Assembly (NCBI GenBank): GCA_017432405.1
Contig: JAFRJF010000031.1
Coordinates: 1 to 23,821, forward strand
Direction: 5' to 3'
DNA: 23,821 bases
Source: Clostridia bacterium
Lineage (GTDB): Bacteria > Bacillota_A > Clostridia > Christensenellales > Aristaeellaceae
Shown here: positions 16,684 to 23,805 of the stretch, piece after piece
Position numbering within the stretch: position 1 is the first letter of the stretch
How the letters are laid out: every line of letters starts with the position of its first letter
The notes under the pieces: model-generated
What the model saw: only the letters and a program-made list of their open reading frames with translations
Told to the model about the DNA's origin: nothing
The model's database searches: none
Translations under genes and position numbers: made by a program

Positions 16684-17877
16684 CTACCTCCCTGATTCGA
16701 ACGGTGCAAGCGCCATCACCTGCGCCCAGCATTCCTCCGGGGCCATGTCGCCCACGGCCACCGCTGGAACGCATTCCAGCAGCCAGCGCTCCCGGGCGTT
16801 CTTGTTCATGTCGTCCTGTATCGGGCGAACCATGTCCGAAGTGCGCGCCGCCATGGCGTCGGCGGACTCGGCCAGGGCCCCGGTGATCTCCTGGGCGGCC
16901 AGGCGCTTCAGGTGGTCGGGCCGGGTCAGCCAGCTGAGCAGTGCCACCGCCGCGTCCCTGCGGGTGGGATCGTCCCACACCCGGCGGGTCAGGTAGAAGC
17001 CCATGGACACGCCGCCGATGATGGCGCGGCCCTCGCCGTCCAGCGAAGGCATGGGCATGATGATGGTAGTGTCCATGCTTGTCTCGGGCAGGGAATTGAC
17101 GAACCAGCTGCCGTCGATCTGCATGGCGGCCTGCTTCTGCCGGAACAGCTCGCTGGTGACGGCCTCCGAGGTGCTCAGCGCGTTCTCCGGGAACGCGCCC
17201 AGGGTGTACAGGCGGCGGATCAGCGCCATGCCCCTGTGCCAGCGCTCAGGCACCTCGTCGAGGGTCGTTGGCCGCGCCGTGAATGCCTCCGGCGTGGAAG
17301 CCGCCAGCACCGCGCACTCGGCCAGGTAGTGGGGGATGTCAGACAGGGAGACGGCGATGGGCACGACGCCGGCCGCGTTGAAGATGGCGATGGCTACCTC
17401 CAGGTGCTCCCAGGTGTCCGGCAGCGGTGCGCCGCATTGCTCAAACAAATCGGTGTTCACGAACAACCCCTCGAAGTAGGGGCGCAGCGGTATAGCGTAG
17501 ACGTTCCCGTCCGCCTCCCGGAGGATGCTTGACTCCGGCAGCGCCAGATCGGGATAAGCCGCGTTGATTTCAGATATGGGCACCATCTTGCGCAGGATCG
17601 GCGCGGAGTCGGCGCTGCACGCGAAGAAGAACAGTATGTCCGGCTCGTTGCCCGCCGCGAAGTCGCTCAGCACGCTGGCCTTCCAGCTCTCGTCGCTGGT
17701 GCTGGAATTGTCCTCCACCAGGTTGCCGGTCTGGGCCTCGTATTCCCGCAGCAGCTCCACATAGGCCAGCGCCGAGGCGTCGGTGCCCCCGAAGGCGCTG
17801 ACCGTGCGCAGGGAGACGGCCCGGGCGGGGAGGGCGAGGCAGAACAGCACAAGTATCAGTGTAAGCGTTTTTTTCAT
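16684..17877 (-). CDS. Extracellular solute-binding protein, family 1
   Basis: A 397-residue protein resembling carbohydrate-binding components of ABC importers. A signal peptide (hydrophobic core residues 4-17, probable cleavage after ARA at 20) precedes a bilobed fold with typical segments: LLREYEAQTGN, VYAIPLRPYFEGLFVNTDLF, PDTWEHLEVAI, and KQAAMQIDGSWFVNSLP. There is no proper lipobox; C13 sits within LVLFCLA and does not fit the consensus, unusual for a Gram-positive binding protein. Its ATG overlaps the kinase stop by 4 nt (ATGA) and the regulator follows 5 nt after its stop, so the three are translationally coupled. No ABC permease or ATPase gene is present. It may present a sugar to the kinase rather than to a transporter, or share permeases encoded elsewhere. 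Confidence 0.88.
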   Translation of the reverse strand: MKKTLTLILVLFCLALPARAVSLRTVSAFGGTDASALAYVELLREYEAQTGNLVEDNSSTSDESWKASVLSDFAAGNEPDILFFFACSADSAPILRKMVPISEINAAYPDLALPESSILREADGNVYAIPLRPYFEGLFVNTDLFEQCGAPLPDTWEHLEVAIAIFNAAGVVPIAVSLSDIPHYLAECAVLAASTPEAFTARPTTLDEVPERWHRGMALIRRLYTLGAFPENALSTSEAVTSELFRQKQAAMQIDGSWFVNSLPETSMDTTIIMPMPSLDGEGRAIIGGVSMGFYLTRRVWDDPTRRDAAVALLSWLTRPDHLKRLAAQEITGALAESADAMAARTSDMVRPIQDDMNKNARERWLLECVPAVAVGDMAPEECWAQVMALAPFESGR

Positions 17878-19592
17878 CGTTCATCCTCCTGCGGCACGTC
17901 CAGCGTGACATGGGTGTTGCCGTCGGCGTCGGAGGCCACGGCAATCCCCGCCCTGCCGCCGTAGATCAGGTGCAGGCGGGTACAGATGTTGGAAAGGCCG
18001 ATGTGGCTGCCGCCCAGGCTGTCGCCCCGCAGGGCGGCGTCGATGCGCCTGCGGTCCTCCGGGGAGATGCCCTTGCCGCTGTTGACGACCTCCACTCGCA
18101 GGCAGGGGCCCATGCGGCGGCAGCACAGCTTAATCGCGCCGCCACCCTCGGGGGCGATGCCGTGCTCCACGGCGTTTTCGATCAGGGGCTGCAGGGTCAG
18201 CACCGGCACCGTGGCGGTGAGCGCGGCGTCGTCGACTTCCATCCGGGTGGCCAGGCGGTCGCCGTAGCTCAGGCCCACGAAGTAGAAGTAGGCCCTTGCG
18301 ACCTCCAGCTCCTCCTTCAGCGTCACGATGCGCCGGTCGTTTCTGGACATGCTGGTGTTCAGCAGCACGCTCAGCGATTCCACCATCGCCGAGATGGTCT
18401 CGGAGCCCTCGATCCGCGCCTCCCAGTTGATGGATTCCAGAGCGTTGTTGATGAAGTGGGGGTTGATGCGGCTCTGCATGGCCTGTATGCGGGCGTCCCG
18501 CAGGGCGATCTGCTCCTTGTAGGTCCTGTCGATCAGCTCCTCCAGCCGCAGGCTCATGCTGGTGAAGGCCTTGCCCAGGCGGCCCAGCTCGTCGTCCCCG
18601 TGCATCGGCACGGTGACGCCCAGCTCCCCGGCTTCGATGCGCCCCGACGCCTCCGCCAGCAGCATGATGGGCTTCGATATGCGCCGGTGGACGTATCCCA
18701 TGGTGATACCCAGCACCGGGATCAGCAGGATCAGCAGCCCCGCCTGGAGCCGCCGGAAGGCGTCGATGCCGCCGTAGAGCCGCCGCCGGTCCAGCAGCAG
18801 GCCGGCGCGCATGGCGTAGTCCCGGCTGTCGCCCACCTGCGCGCAGGCGTACATCCCCACGGACACCGGCGCGATCCGCCCCGGCTCAACCGCGTCCCAG
18901 TCCACCGCCTCGTCCATGCCCGAAGCGCCCGAGAGGTTCACGGCGTCCATGTCGTCCAGCCGCACGTCCAGCCGGGCGTCCCAGCGCCGGGCGAGATCCA
19001 GCAGGGGCCCAAGCAGCTTCTCCCGGTCCAGCCCCAGCACCAGCATGCCGTATGGCTCCATGCGCAGATCCGTCAGGTTGCGCGCCAGGTACAGGGTGTC
19101 GCTGATCTCAACAAACCGGCACTGTGTGTCCAGGGTCGCGCCCAGGCGGAGCACCTCGTCGTGGGCCTCGGCCTGGTAGCGGCTGGCGGCGTCGGTGCCG
19201 GAGCGGTTCACCAGCAGCAGCTGGGGCGCGTCCAGCGTAAACACCGCCGCGAAGGTGACCGCCGGCTCCCGGCTGTATTTCCGCTCCACATAGCCCCGGG
19301 CGGCGCGAAGAAAATCGCCGTCGGTGATGGTCCCGGCGTTGCGCTGGGCGATGGCGCTGTCCAGCTCGCCGTCGTAGGTGGCGGCGCGGGCCAGCGTGAT
19401 CACCCGGCTCAGGTTCTGGTCCGTCAGGAGGCGGGAGAATTCCATGTCGCTCAGCAGCGCCGCCTCCGTCTTGGCCTGCTCGTCCCGGATCATCTTGCCG
19501 CCCATGTAGAAGCCCAGCGTCAGGGCCGGCAGCAGGTAGCAGATCAGCATGATCAGCGTCAGCTGGGCGCTGATGGACTTGAGTATGCGCAT
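17874..19592 (-). CDS. YesM-like sensor histidine kinase
   Basis: A 572-residue membrane kinase. TM1 (about 10-30) and TM2 (about 283-300) flank an extracytoplasmic sensor region of about 250 residues. A HAMP domain (about 300-355) and short coiled coil lead to the His_kinase module: QSRINPHFINNALESINWEA with phosphoacceptor H379. The ATPase domain has N-box PLIENAVEHGI (N473) and GLSNICTRL as G2-type box. The G1-box region reads VNSGKGI, with Asn where Asp is commonest, a variation also seen in other kinases of this group as far as I recall. It should phosphorylate D55 of the regulator. Upstream is GGAGGT, 12-17 nt before the ATG at 19592. The neighbouring genes suggest it senses a carbohydrate, directly or through the binding protein. 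Confidence 0.93.
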   Translation of the reverse strand: MRILKSISAQLTLIMLICYLLPALTLGFYMGGKMIRDEQAKTEAALLSDMEFSRLLTDQNLSRVITLARAATYDGELDSAIAQRNAGTITDGDFLRAARGYVERKYSREPAVTFAAVFTLDAPQLLLVNRSGTDAASRYQAEAHDEVLRLGATLDTQCRFVEISDTLYLARNLTDLRMEPYGMLVLGLDREKLLGPLLDLARRWDARLDVRLDDMDAVNLSGASGMDEAVDWDAVEPGRIAPVSVGMYACAQVGDSRDYAMRAGLLLDRRRLYGGIDAFRRLQAGLLILLIPVLGITMGYVHRRISKPIMLLAEASGRIEAGELGVTVPMHGDDELGRLGKAFTSMSLRLEELIDRTYKEQIALRDARIQAMQSRINPHFINNALESINWEARIEGSETISAMVESLSVLLNTSMSRNDRRIVTLKEELEVARAYFYFVGLSYGDRLATRMEVDDAALTATVPVLTLQPLIENAVEHGIAPEGGGAIKLCCRRMGPCLRVEVVNSGKGISPEDRRRIDAALRGDSLGGSHIGLSNICTRLHLIYGGRAGIAVASDADGNTHVTLDVPQEDER

Positions 19593-19618
19593 GGCGGTTC
19601 ACCTCCGGGGAAGGAATT

Positions 19619-19661
19619 GGCAAATACTGATTTGTCGCGCAGCGACAAATCAGTATTTGCC
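19619..19661. repeat. Perfect intercistronic palindrome, copy 1
   Basis: A 20-bp perfect inverted repeat (19619-19638 and 19642-19661) with a 3-nt centre, GCA. It lies in the 93-nt gap between the phosphohexomutase stop and the kinase start. No T tract follows on the minus strand, so it does not look like a standard terminator. Its core, AAATACTGATTTGTCG at 19622-19637, recurs near 21125 (one difference) and at 23668 (exact). Confidence 0.85.
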
Positions 19662-19685
19662 TGTTCGAACAGCATCTTCCGCCGC

Positions 19686-21098
19686 TCACTTCAAACCAAG
19701 AAAACCGGCCGTCTTGCTCACCAGCGCCTCCGCGCGCGCCACCGTCTCGTCCTCGGCGAAGATGCGCACCCGGGGCTCGGTGCCGCTGAAGCGGATGATG
19801 ACCCACGCGCCGTCAAAATACACCTTGCAGCCGTCCTCGTAGCTGACGTGCTGAATTGGCCGGTCGAAGTCGGGCAGCTCGTGATTTTCGAACACCCGCT
19901 TCTGTACCTCCGCCTTGTTCTCCGGGGTCAGCGGCCAGTCGTGCTCGGCCACGTGCAGCTCGCCGAACTCGTCGAAGATATCCTGTACCAGCCGGGAGAG
20001 GGGCTTGCCGGCGACGGACAGCATCTCCACCAGCAGCGACGCGGCGTATAGGCCGTCCTTGCCGAAGATGTGGCCCCGGACGGTGAGGCCGCCGGAGGAC
20101 TCGCCGCCGATCAGGGCGTCGTAGCGCTGCATCCCGGCGGAGATGTGCTTGAAGCCCACGGGCACCTCGACGCACTGCTCCCCGAATTTCGCCGCCACCC
20201 GGTCCAGCAGGTGGGTGGTGGCCACGTTGCGCACCGCCGCGCCCTTCCAGCCCTTGTATCTGAGCAGGTAGTAGTACAGCAGTACGATGATCTCGTTGGC
20301 GCTGACATAGCGGCCGTGCTCGTCGATCACGCCCAGCCGGTCCGCGTCGCCGTCGGTGGCGATGCCGATGTCTGCATTGTGCTCCTGTACCTGGCGCTGC
20401 AGGTCCGCCAGCGTGTCCACCGTGGGGGCGGGCAGGCGGCGGCCGAAGAAGGCGTCGTGGGTGTCGTGGATCACGTCGATGTCGCAGCGGCTGGAGTACA
20501 GTATCGTCAGAAGGCCCGTCAGGCTCACGCCGTACATCGGGTCCAGCACGATCCGCGGCCTGCGCCTGCGGATGGCGGCGGTGTCGATCTTCTCCAGTAT
20601 GGAATCCAGGTAGGCGTCCCGGGGATCGACGTAGACGATCCTGCCCTCCGCAAGGCCCTGCTCGAAGCGTATGGTTTGGATATCCGCCCCGGTCATCCCG
20701 TTGGCCTCGGCCTGGATCTCGTTGGTGACCGCCTGCAGCGCGTCCCGGCCGCCCCGGGTGAATAGCTTGATGCCGTTCCAGATGGCGGGGTTGTGGCTGG
20801 CGGTGATGGCCGCGCCGTAGGGCAGGTTCAAGGACTTCACCGTGTACATGATCTGGGGCGTGGGCGCGGAGAGGTTCACGAAGTCCACCTTGACCCCCTC
20901 CGCCGCGATGGCCTCGGAAAACCAGATGGCCGCCTCCCGCGACAGGAAGCGCCGGTCGTAGCCGATGCAGATTTCCTTCTCGGAGTCGCTCTCCCTCTGT
21001 ATCCTGCGCCCCAGCGCCGCGGCGACGCGCTGGATGTTCAGCTTTGTGAATCCATCGCCAATGATCGCCCGCCAGCCGCCTGTGCCGAATTGAATCAT
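19686..21098 (-). CDS. Alpha-D-phosphohexomutase (phosphoglucomutase/phosphomannomutase family)
   Basis: A 470-residue cytoplasmic enzyme that interconverts hexose 1- and 6-phosphates. All four active-site loops are present: phosphoserine S101 in TASHNPAIWNG, metal-binding DGDADR (D249, D251, D253), sugar-specificity loop GGESSGG (331-337) and phosphate-binding RFSGTEPRVR (436-445). The length is normal. GGAGG about 10 nt upstream supports the ATG at 21098. It follows the GH94 gene by 70 nt. The pairing suggests it converts the phosphorylase product (GlcNAc-1-P or Glc-1-P) to the 6-phosphate. From memory, Vibrio chitin-catabolic loci pair a chitobiose phosphorylase with a mutase of this family that also begins with an FGTGGWRA motif. 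Substrate preference cannot be read from the motifs alone. Confidence 0.92.
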   Translation of the reverse strand: MIQFGTGGWRAIIGDGFTKLNIQRVAAALGRRIQRESDSEKEICIGYDRRFLSREAAIWFSEAIAAEGVKVDFVNLSAPTPQIMYTVKSLNLPYGAAITASHNPAIWNGIKLFTRGGRDALQAVTNEIQAEANGMTGADIQTIRFEQGLAEGRIVYVDPRDAYLDSILEKIDTAAIRRRRPRIVLDPMYGVSLTGLLTILYSSRCDIDVIHDTHDAFFGRRLPAPTVDTLADLQRQVQEHNADIGIATDGDADRLGVIDEHGRYVSANEIIVLLYYYLLRYKGWKGAAVRNVATTHLLDRVAAKFGEQCVEVPVGFKHISAGMQRYDALIGGESSGGLTVRGHIFGKDGLYAASLLVEMLSVAGKPLSRLVQDIFDEFGELHVAEHDWPLTPENKAEVQKRVFENHELPDFDRPIQHVSYEDGCKVYFDGAWVIIRFSGTEPRVRIFAEDETVARAEALVSKTAGFLGLK

Positions 21099-21124
21099 AG
21101 TATTTGCCTCCCTGTTATGTTGGT

Positions 21125-21166
21125 AAATTCTGATTTGTCGAGCATCAGCTTGATAAATCAGAATTT
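21125..21166. repeat. Intercistronic palindrome, copy 2
   Basis: Arms 21125-21143 and 21148-21166 pair over 19 positions around the loop ATCA: 12 perfect outer pairs (AAATTCTGATTT), then 7 pairs including G-T wobbles. It lies directly after the GH94 stop (21169-21171) and before the mutase gene. The retention of pairing by wobbles suggests that the folded RNA matters or that this is a diverged repeat copy. Confidence 0.8.
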
Positions 21167-21168
21167 GT

Positions 21169-23562
21169 TCATCCCATAACTACCCTGACCTCATGCACAC
21201 CCTCTCCGAACACGGGTATCCATTTCGCTGCCCTTCCGTCCACCTCGGTGGCTTTCACGCCCTTTTCCACGTGCCCCGGATTCTCCACGCGGATTTTGTA
21301 TTCCGCGCCGCGCCAGCGGCGGGTGAGTTCGAAGCCGTCCCATTCGGCGGGGATGCAGGGGTCGACGGTCAGCCGGTCGAATTCCGGGCGCACGCCCAGC
21401 ATGTACCGCGTGGCGGCGAAGTAGGCCCAGCCTGCCGAGCCGGTCATGAACGGGTGCCGCGCCCTGCCGTGGGCGGCGTGGTCCCGGCCCATGATGAACT
21501 GGCAGTAGGTGTATGGCTCGGCCTGGCGGATTTCCATGATGTCGTTCTGGTTCTCCGGCAGCAGCGCGTCGTAAAACTTCATCGCCCGATTGCCCCGGCC
21601 CAGCCGGCACTCGGCCACCCAGGCCCAGGGGTTGGGGTGGCTGAACACCGCGCCGTTCTCCTTGATGCCGGGGTAGACCCTCGTGACGAAGCCGACGCCG
21701 TCGTCCCGGACGGTGAAGGCGGGGGCGTTCAGCATCAGCCCGTAGGGGGTGTACAGCCACGCCTCCACCGCGTCCATCGCCGAAAGGCCTTGCTCGCGGG
21801 TCGCCGCGCCGCTGGCCACGGCCCAGGCGTTGCTTTCCAGGTGGACCTTGCCTTGCGCGCATTCACGGCTGCCGATGGCGCGGCCGTCCGCGGTGAAGCC
21901 CCGCAGAAACCAGTCGCCGTCCCAGAGCACCCTTTGGCCGATCTGCTTCATGGCCGCCAGCTTCGGGGCGTACCGTTCAATATCCTCCGCCCTGCCCGTC
22001 GCCCGCGCCGCGTCCAGGAGGTGCTCTGTGGCCCAGATCAGCAGGAAGTGGACCATGGCGCTCTCCCCGCCGCCCAGGTTCAGGCAGTCGTTCCAGTCGG
22101 CCCGCAGTCCCTTGGTGACGCCGTGGGCCCCTACCTGGCCGTAGGAGAAGTCCAGTATGCGCCTCATGTGGTTCCACACGGAAGCCTCGCCGCCGTCGGC
22201 ATAAGGAACGACGGTGTCAAGGAAGCCCGTGTCGCCCGTCTCCCGCGCGTATTCCACGATGGCGGGGATCAGCCACAGCGCGTCGTCGGCGCAGGCGTCC
22301 TTCAGGCCGTGGACGCGCTTCGCGCCTTCGGCAGTGGGGATGACAGTGGGGGACCACTCCTTCTCCTCATCCTTCCCCTCGAACCACGCCGGGTCGAACA
22401 GGTGCAGCCCGTAGCCGGTGGCGGTGACGCCGTTCAGCAGCTGGAGGATGCGCAGCTTGCAGCCCTGCGGCTCGGCGTGGGGGATGCACATGGCGTCCTG
22501 GGCGGTGTCCCGGAAGCCCAGCCCCGTGCGCCCGCCCACCTCGATGAACGATGAGAAGCGGGAGAACAGCACGTTGATCTCGCTCTGGTACAGGTTCCAG
22601 ATGTTCAGGCTGCGGTTCATGTTTGCGTGGGGCGTGTGGACGACCAGGGCTCCCAGCTTCTCGTCCCAGTACCGGCACAGTTCCGCGAAGGCTTTGTCCG
22701 TCCCCTCGAAGTCATAGCGCCTGCGGGTCTGTTCCGCGGCATTGCCCCGGCCCGTGCCCAGGTAGAACAGCAGACGGGCCTCCTCGCCGGGCTTCAAAAC
22801 CAGCTTCTTTTGCAGGGCCCCGACGGGGTTGCCGCCGTCCTCGTGGCTGCCGGTCAGCGCGCCCTTCTCCACGCCGACGGGGTTGCGCTCGGTGCGGTAG
22901 GGGCCGATGAAAGCATCCCGGGTGCCTTCGTATCCGTCCGGGGTGAAGCTGGCGGCAAAGAATTGAAAGCTGTCCGGCTCGTAGTGCAGCTCGCAGATCG
23001 CGGCGTCGTTTTCCATGAACGACCCCGCGCAGTACAGGCTCATCTGGAAGTTCTGGTTGTCGATGTCGATGTTGTGGAAGGAGAACTCCACATAGCCGGT
23101 GACGCTGATGTGCCGCTCCCGGTCAGAGTTGTTTTTCAACCGCACGTCGAAGATCTCCACCGGGTCGGTGTTGCTGGCCTCCCGCGGGATGAAAAGCGTC
23201 TGGCTGGCGGCGATGCCCTGGTTTTCGCATTCGTAGACGGAATAGCTCAGCCCGTGGCGGCAGGTATACCTTGCCCCGTCCAGCGGGATGCCTGTGGGCT
23301 GCCAGCTCACCGACCAGTATTTGCCGGTTTCGTCGTCCCGGAGGTAGACGTAATGGCCGGGGAAGTCCATCGGCACGCCGTTAGGGCGGAAGCGGGTGAT
23401 GCGGTGGTACTGGGGGGAATCCAGCCAGCAGTAGCCCCCGGCGTTGTGGGAGACCACCGCGCCCATGCGCTGGGTGCCCAGGTAGTTGGTCATCGAAAAG
23501 GGCACGTCCACCCGGTCGATCACATATTCCCTGGCCGCGTCGTCAAAATAGCCGTATCTCAT
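21169..23562 (-). CDS. GH94 phosphorylase, N,N'-diacetylchitobiose phosphorylase-like
   Basis: A 797-residue cytoplasmic enzyme that splits a beta-linked disaccharide with phosphate, giving a sugar 1-phosphate and a free sugar. Order: N-terminal beta-sandwich (about 1-280, opening MRYGYFDDAAREYVI), helical linker, (alpha/alpha)6 barrel (about 310-740) and C-terminal strand domain. The catalytic Asp is D489 in LRADWNDCLNLGGGE; phosphate-site segments include SFIEVGGRTGLGFRDTAQD and TGSAGWAYFA. Several stretches (SHNAGGY, FRPNGVPMDFPGHYVYLRDD, WSVSWQPTGIPLD, IKENGAVFSHPNPWAWVAE) recall Vibrio chitobiose phosphorylase more than clostridial cellobiose phosphorylase, by memory. Product would then be GlcNAc-1-P plus GlcNAc. 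GGAGGA at 23571-23576 supports the ATG at 23562. It is the first gene of the minus-strand run. Other GH94 specificities remain possible. Confidence 0.9.
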   Translation of the reverse strand: MRYGYFDDAAREYVIDRVDVPFSMTNYLGTQRMGAVVSHNAGGYCWLDSPQYHRITRFRPNGVPMDFPGHYVYLRDDETGKYWSVSWQPTGIPLDGARYTCRHGLSYSVYECENQGIAASQTLFIPREASNTDPVEIFDVRLKNNSDRERHISVTGYVEFSFHNIDIDNQNFQMSLYCAGSFMENDAAICELHYEPDSFQFFAASFTPDGYEGTRDAFIGPYRTERNPVGVEKGALTGSHEDGGNPVGALQKKLVLKPGEEARLLFYLGTGRGNAAEQTRRRYDFEGTDKAFAELCRYWDEKLGALVVHTPHANMNRSLNIWNLYQSEINVLFSRFSSFIEVGGRTGLGFRDTAQDAMCIPHAEPQGCKLRILQLLNGVTATGYGLHLFDPAWFEGKDEEKEWSPTVIPTAEGAKRVHGLKDACADDALWLIPAIVEYARETGDTGFLDTVVPYADGGEASVWNHMRRILDFSYGQVGAHGVTKGLRADWNDCLNLGGGESAMVHFLLIWATEHLLDAARATGRAEDIERYAPKLAAMKQIGQRVLWDGDWFLRGFTADGRAIGSRECAQGKVHLESNAWAVASGAATREQGLSAMDAVEAWLYTPYGLMLNAPAFTVRDDGVGFVTRVYPGIKENGAVFSHPNPWAWVAECRLGRGNRAMKFYDALLPENQNDIMEIRQAEPYTYCQFIMGRDHAAHGRARHPFMTGSAGWAYFAATRYMLGVRPEFDRLTVDPCIPAEWDGFELTRRWRGAEYKIRVENPGHVEKGVKATEVDGRAAKWIPVFGEGVHEVRVVMG

Positions 23563-23585
23563 AGGAATCGTCCTCCACCTCTTCT

Positions 23586-23614
23586 ATTTTACACTACATT
23601 CATTTTACCATCAA
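23586..23614 (-). promoter_or_regulatory. Promoter of the GH94 operon
   Basis: On the minus strand TTGATG (23609-23614) and TAAAAT (23586-23591) are 17 bp apart. Transcription would start near 23579, about 17 nt before the ATG at 23562. Both hexamers depart moderately from consensus, which suits an activator-dependent promoter. Confidence 0.65.
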
Positions 23615-23630
23615 GGGCGAAATTAGAAAA

Positions 23631-23665
23631 TGGATGGGATTGGCGTTTTTTGGATGGGGTTGGCG
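23631..23665 (-). promoter_or_regulatory. Two direct repeats upstream of the GH94 promoter, candidate activator sites
   Basis: TGGATGGGATTGGCG (23631-23645) and TGGATGGGGTTGGCG (23651-23665) differ at one of 15 positions and start 20 bp apart, about two helical turns. Relative to the predicted start they lie at about -52 to -86. AraC-family activators typically bind such tandem same-face sites just upstream of the -35, so the YesN-like regulator of this operon is the obvious candidate. Binding itself is inferred. Confidence 0.55.
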
Positions 23666-23667
23666 GA

Positions 23668-23683
23668 AAATACTGATTTGTCG
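23668..23683. repeat. Half-copy of the intercistronic palindrome
   Basis: AAATACTGATTTGTCG is identical to the left arm of the palindrome at 19622-19637. The right arm is missing or decayed: only a short TGTC/GACA pairing (around 23679-23694) remains. Confidence 0.65.
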
Positions 23684-23719
23684 GGTGTTTGACAGCAAGT
23701 AAGCAAGCAAGACAGAGAA

Positions 23720-23745
23720 AACGCCGAGTGGAGCGTTATTTTTTT
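23720..23745 (+). terminator. Weak hairpin followed by a T tract
   Basis: AACGC (23720-23724) pairs with GCGTT (23733-23737), followed by seven T at 23739-23745. The stem is only 5 bp. No plus-strand gene is seen upstream, so it may be an attenuator remnant or chance. Confidence 0.3.
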
Positions 23746-23765
23746 GTCAATATTAGAATATATAG

Positions 23766-23794
23766 TTACACGTTATGCCACGGTATGTTATAAT
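23766..23794 (+). promoter_or_regulatory. Divergent promoter at the right edge
   Basis: TTACAC (23766-23771) and a perfect TATAAT (23789-23794) are 17 bp apart in an AT-rich stretch. It points rightward, away from the GH94 operon, with a predicted start near 23801. Confidence 0.6.
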
Positions 23795-23805
23795 AGTATC
23801 GGGTG

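Noticed and set aside
17817..17877. Lipoprotein signal in the solute-binding protein
   Set aside because: The only Cys (residue 13) is within the hydrophobic core in LVLFCLA, which does not fit the L-[AS]-[GA]-C lipobox.
17910..20051. Very long plus-strand open frame (over 700 codons) opposite the kinase and mutase genes
   Set aside because: It is antisense to two complete, motif-bearing genes and crosses their boundary and the palindrome. The translation is low-complexity (His, Gln, Val, Arg rich), as expected from GC-rich antisense frames.
23695..23712. Short AAGC/AAGT tandem repeats, considered as a CRISPR or satellite start
   Set aside because: The unit is only 4 bp with about three copies and no spacers. 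No CRISPR-like array exists elsewhere in the window.
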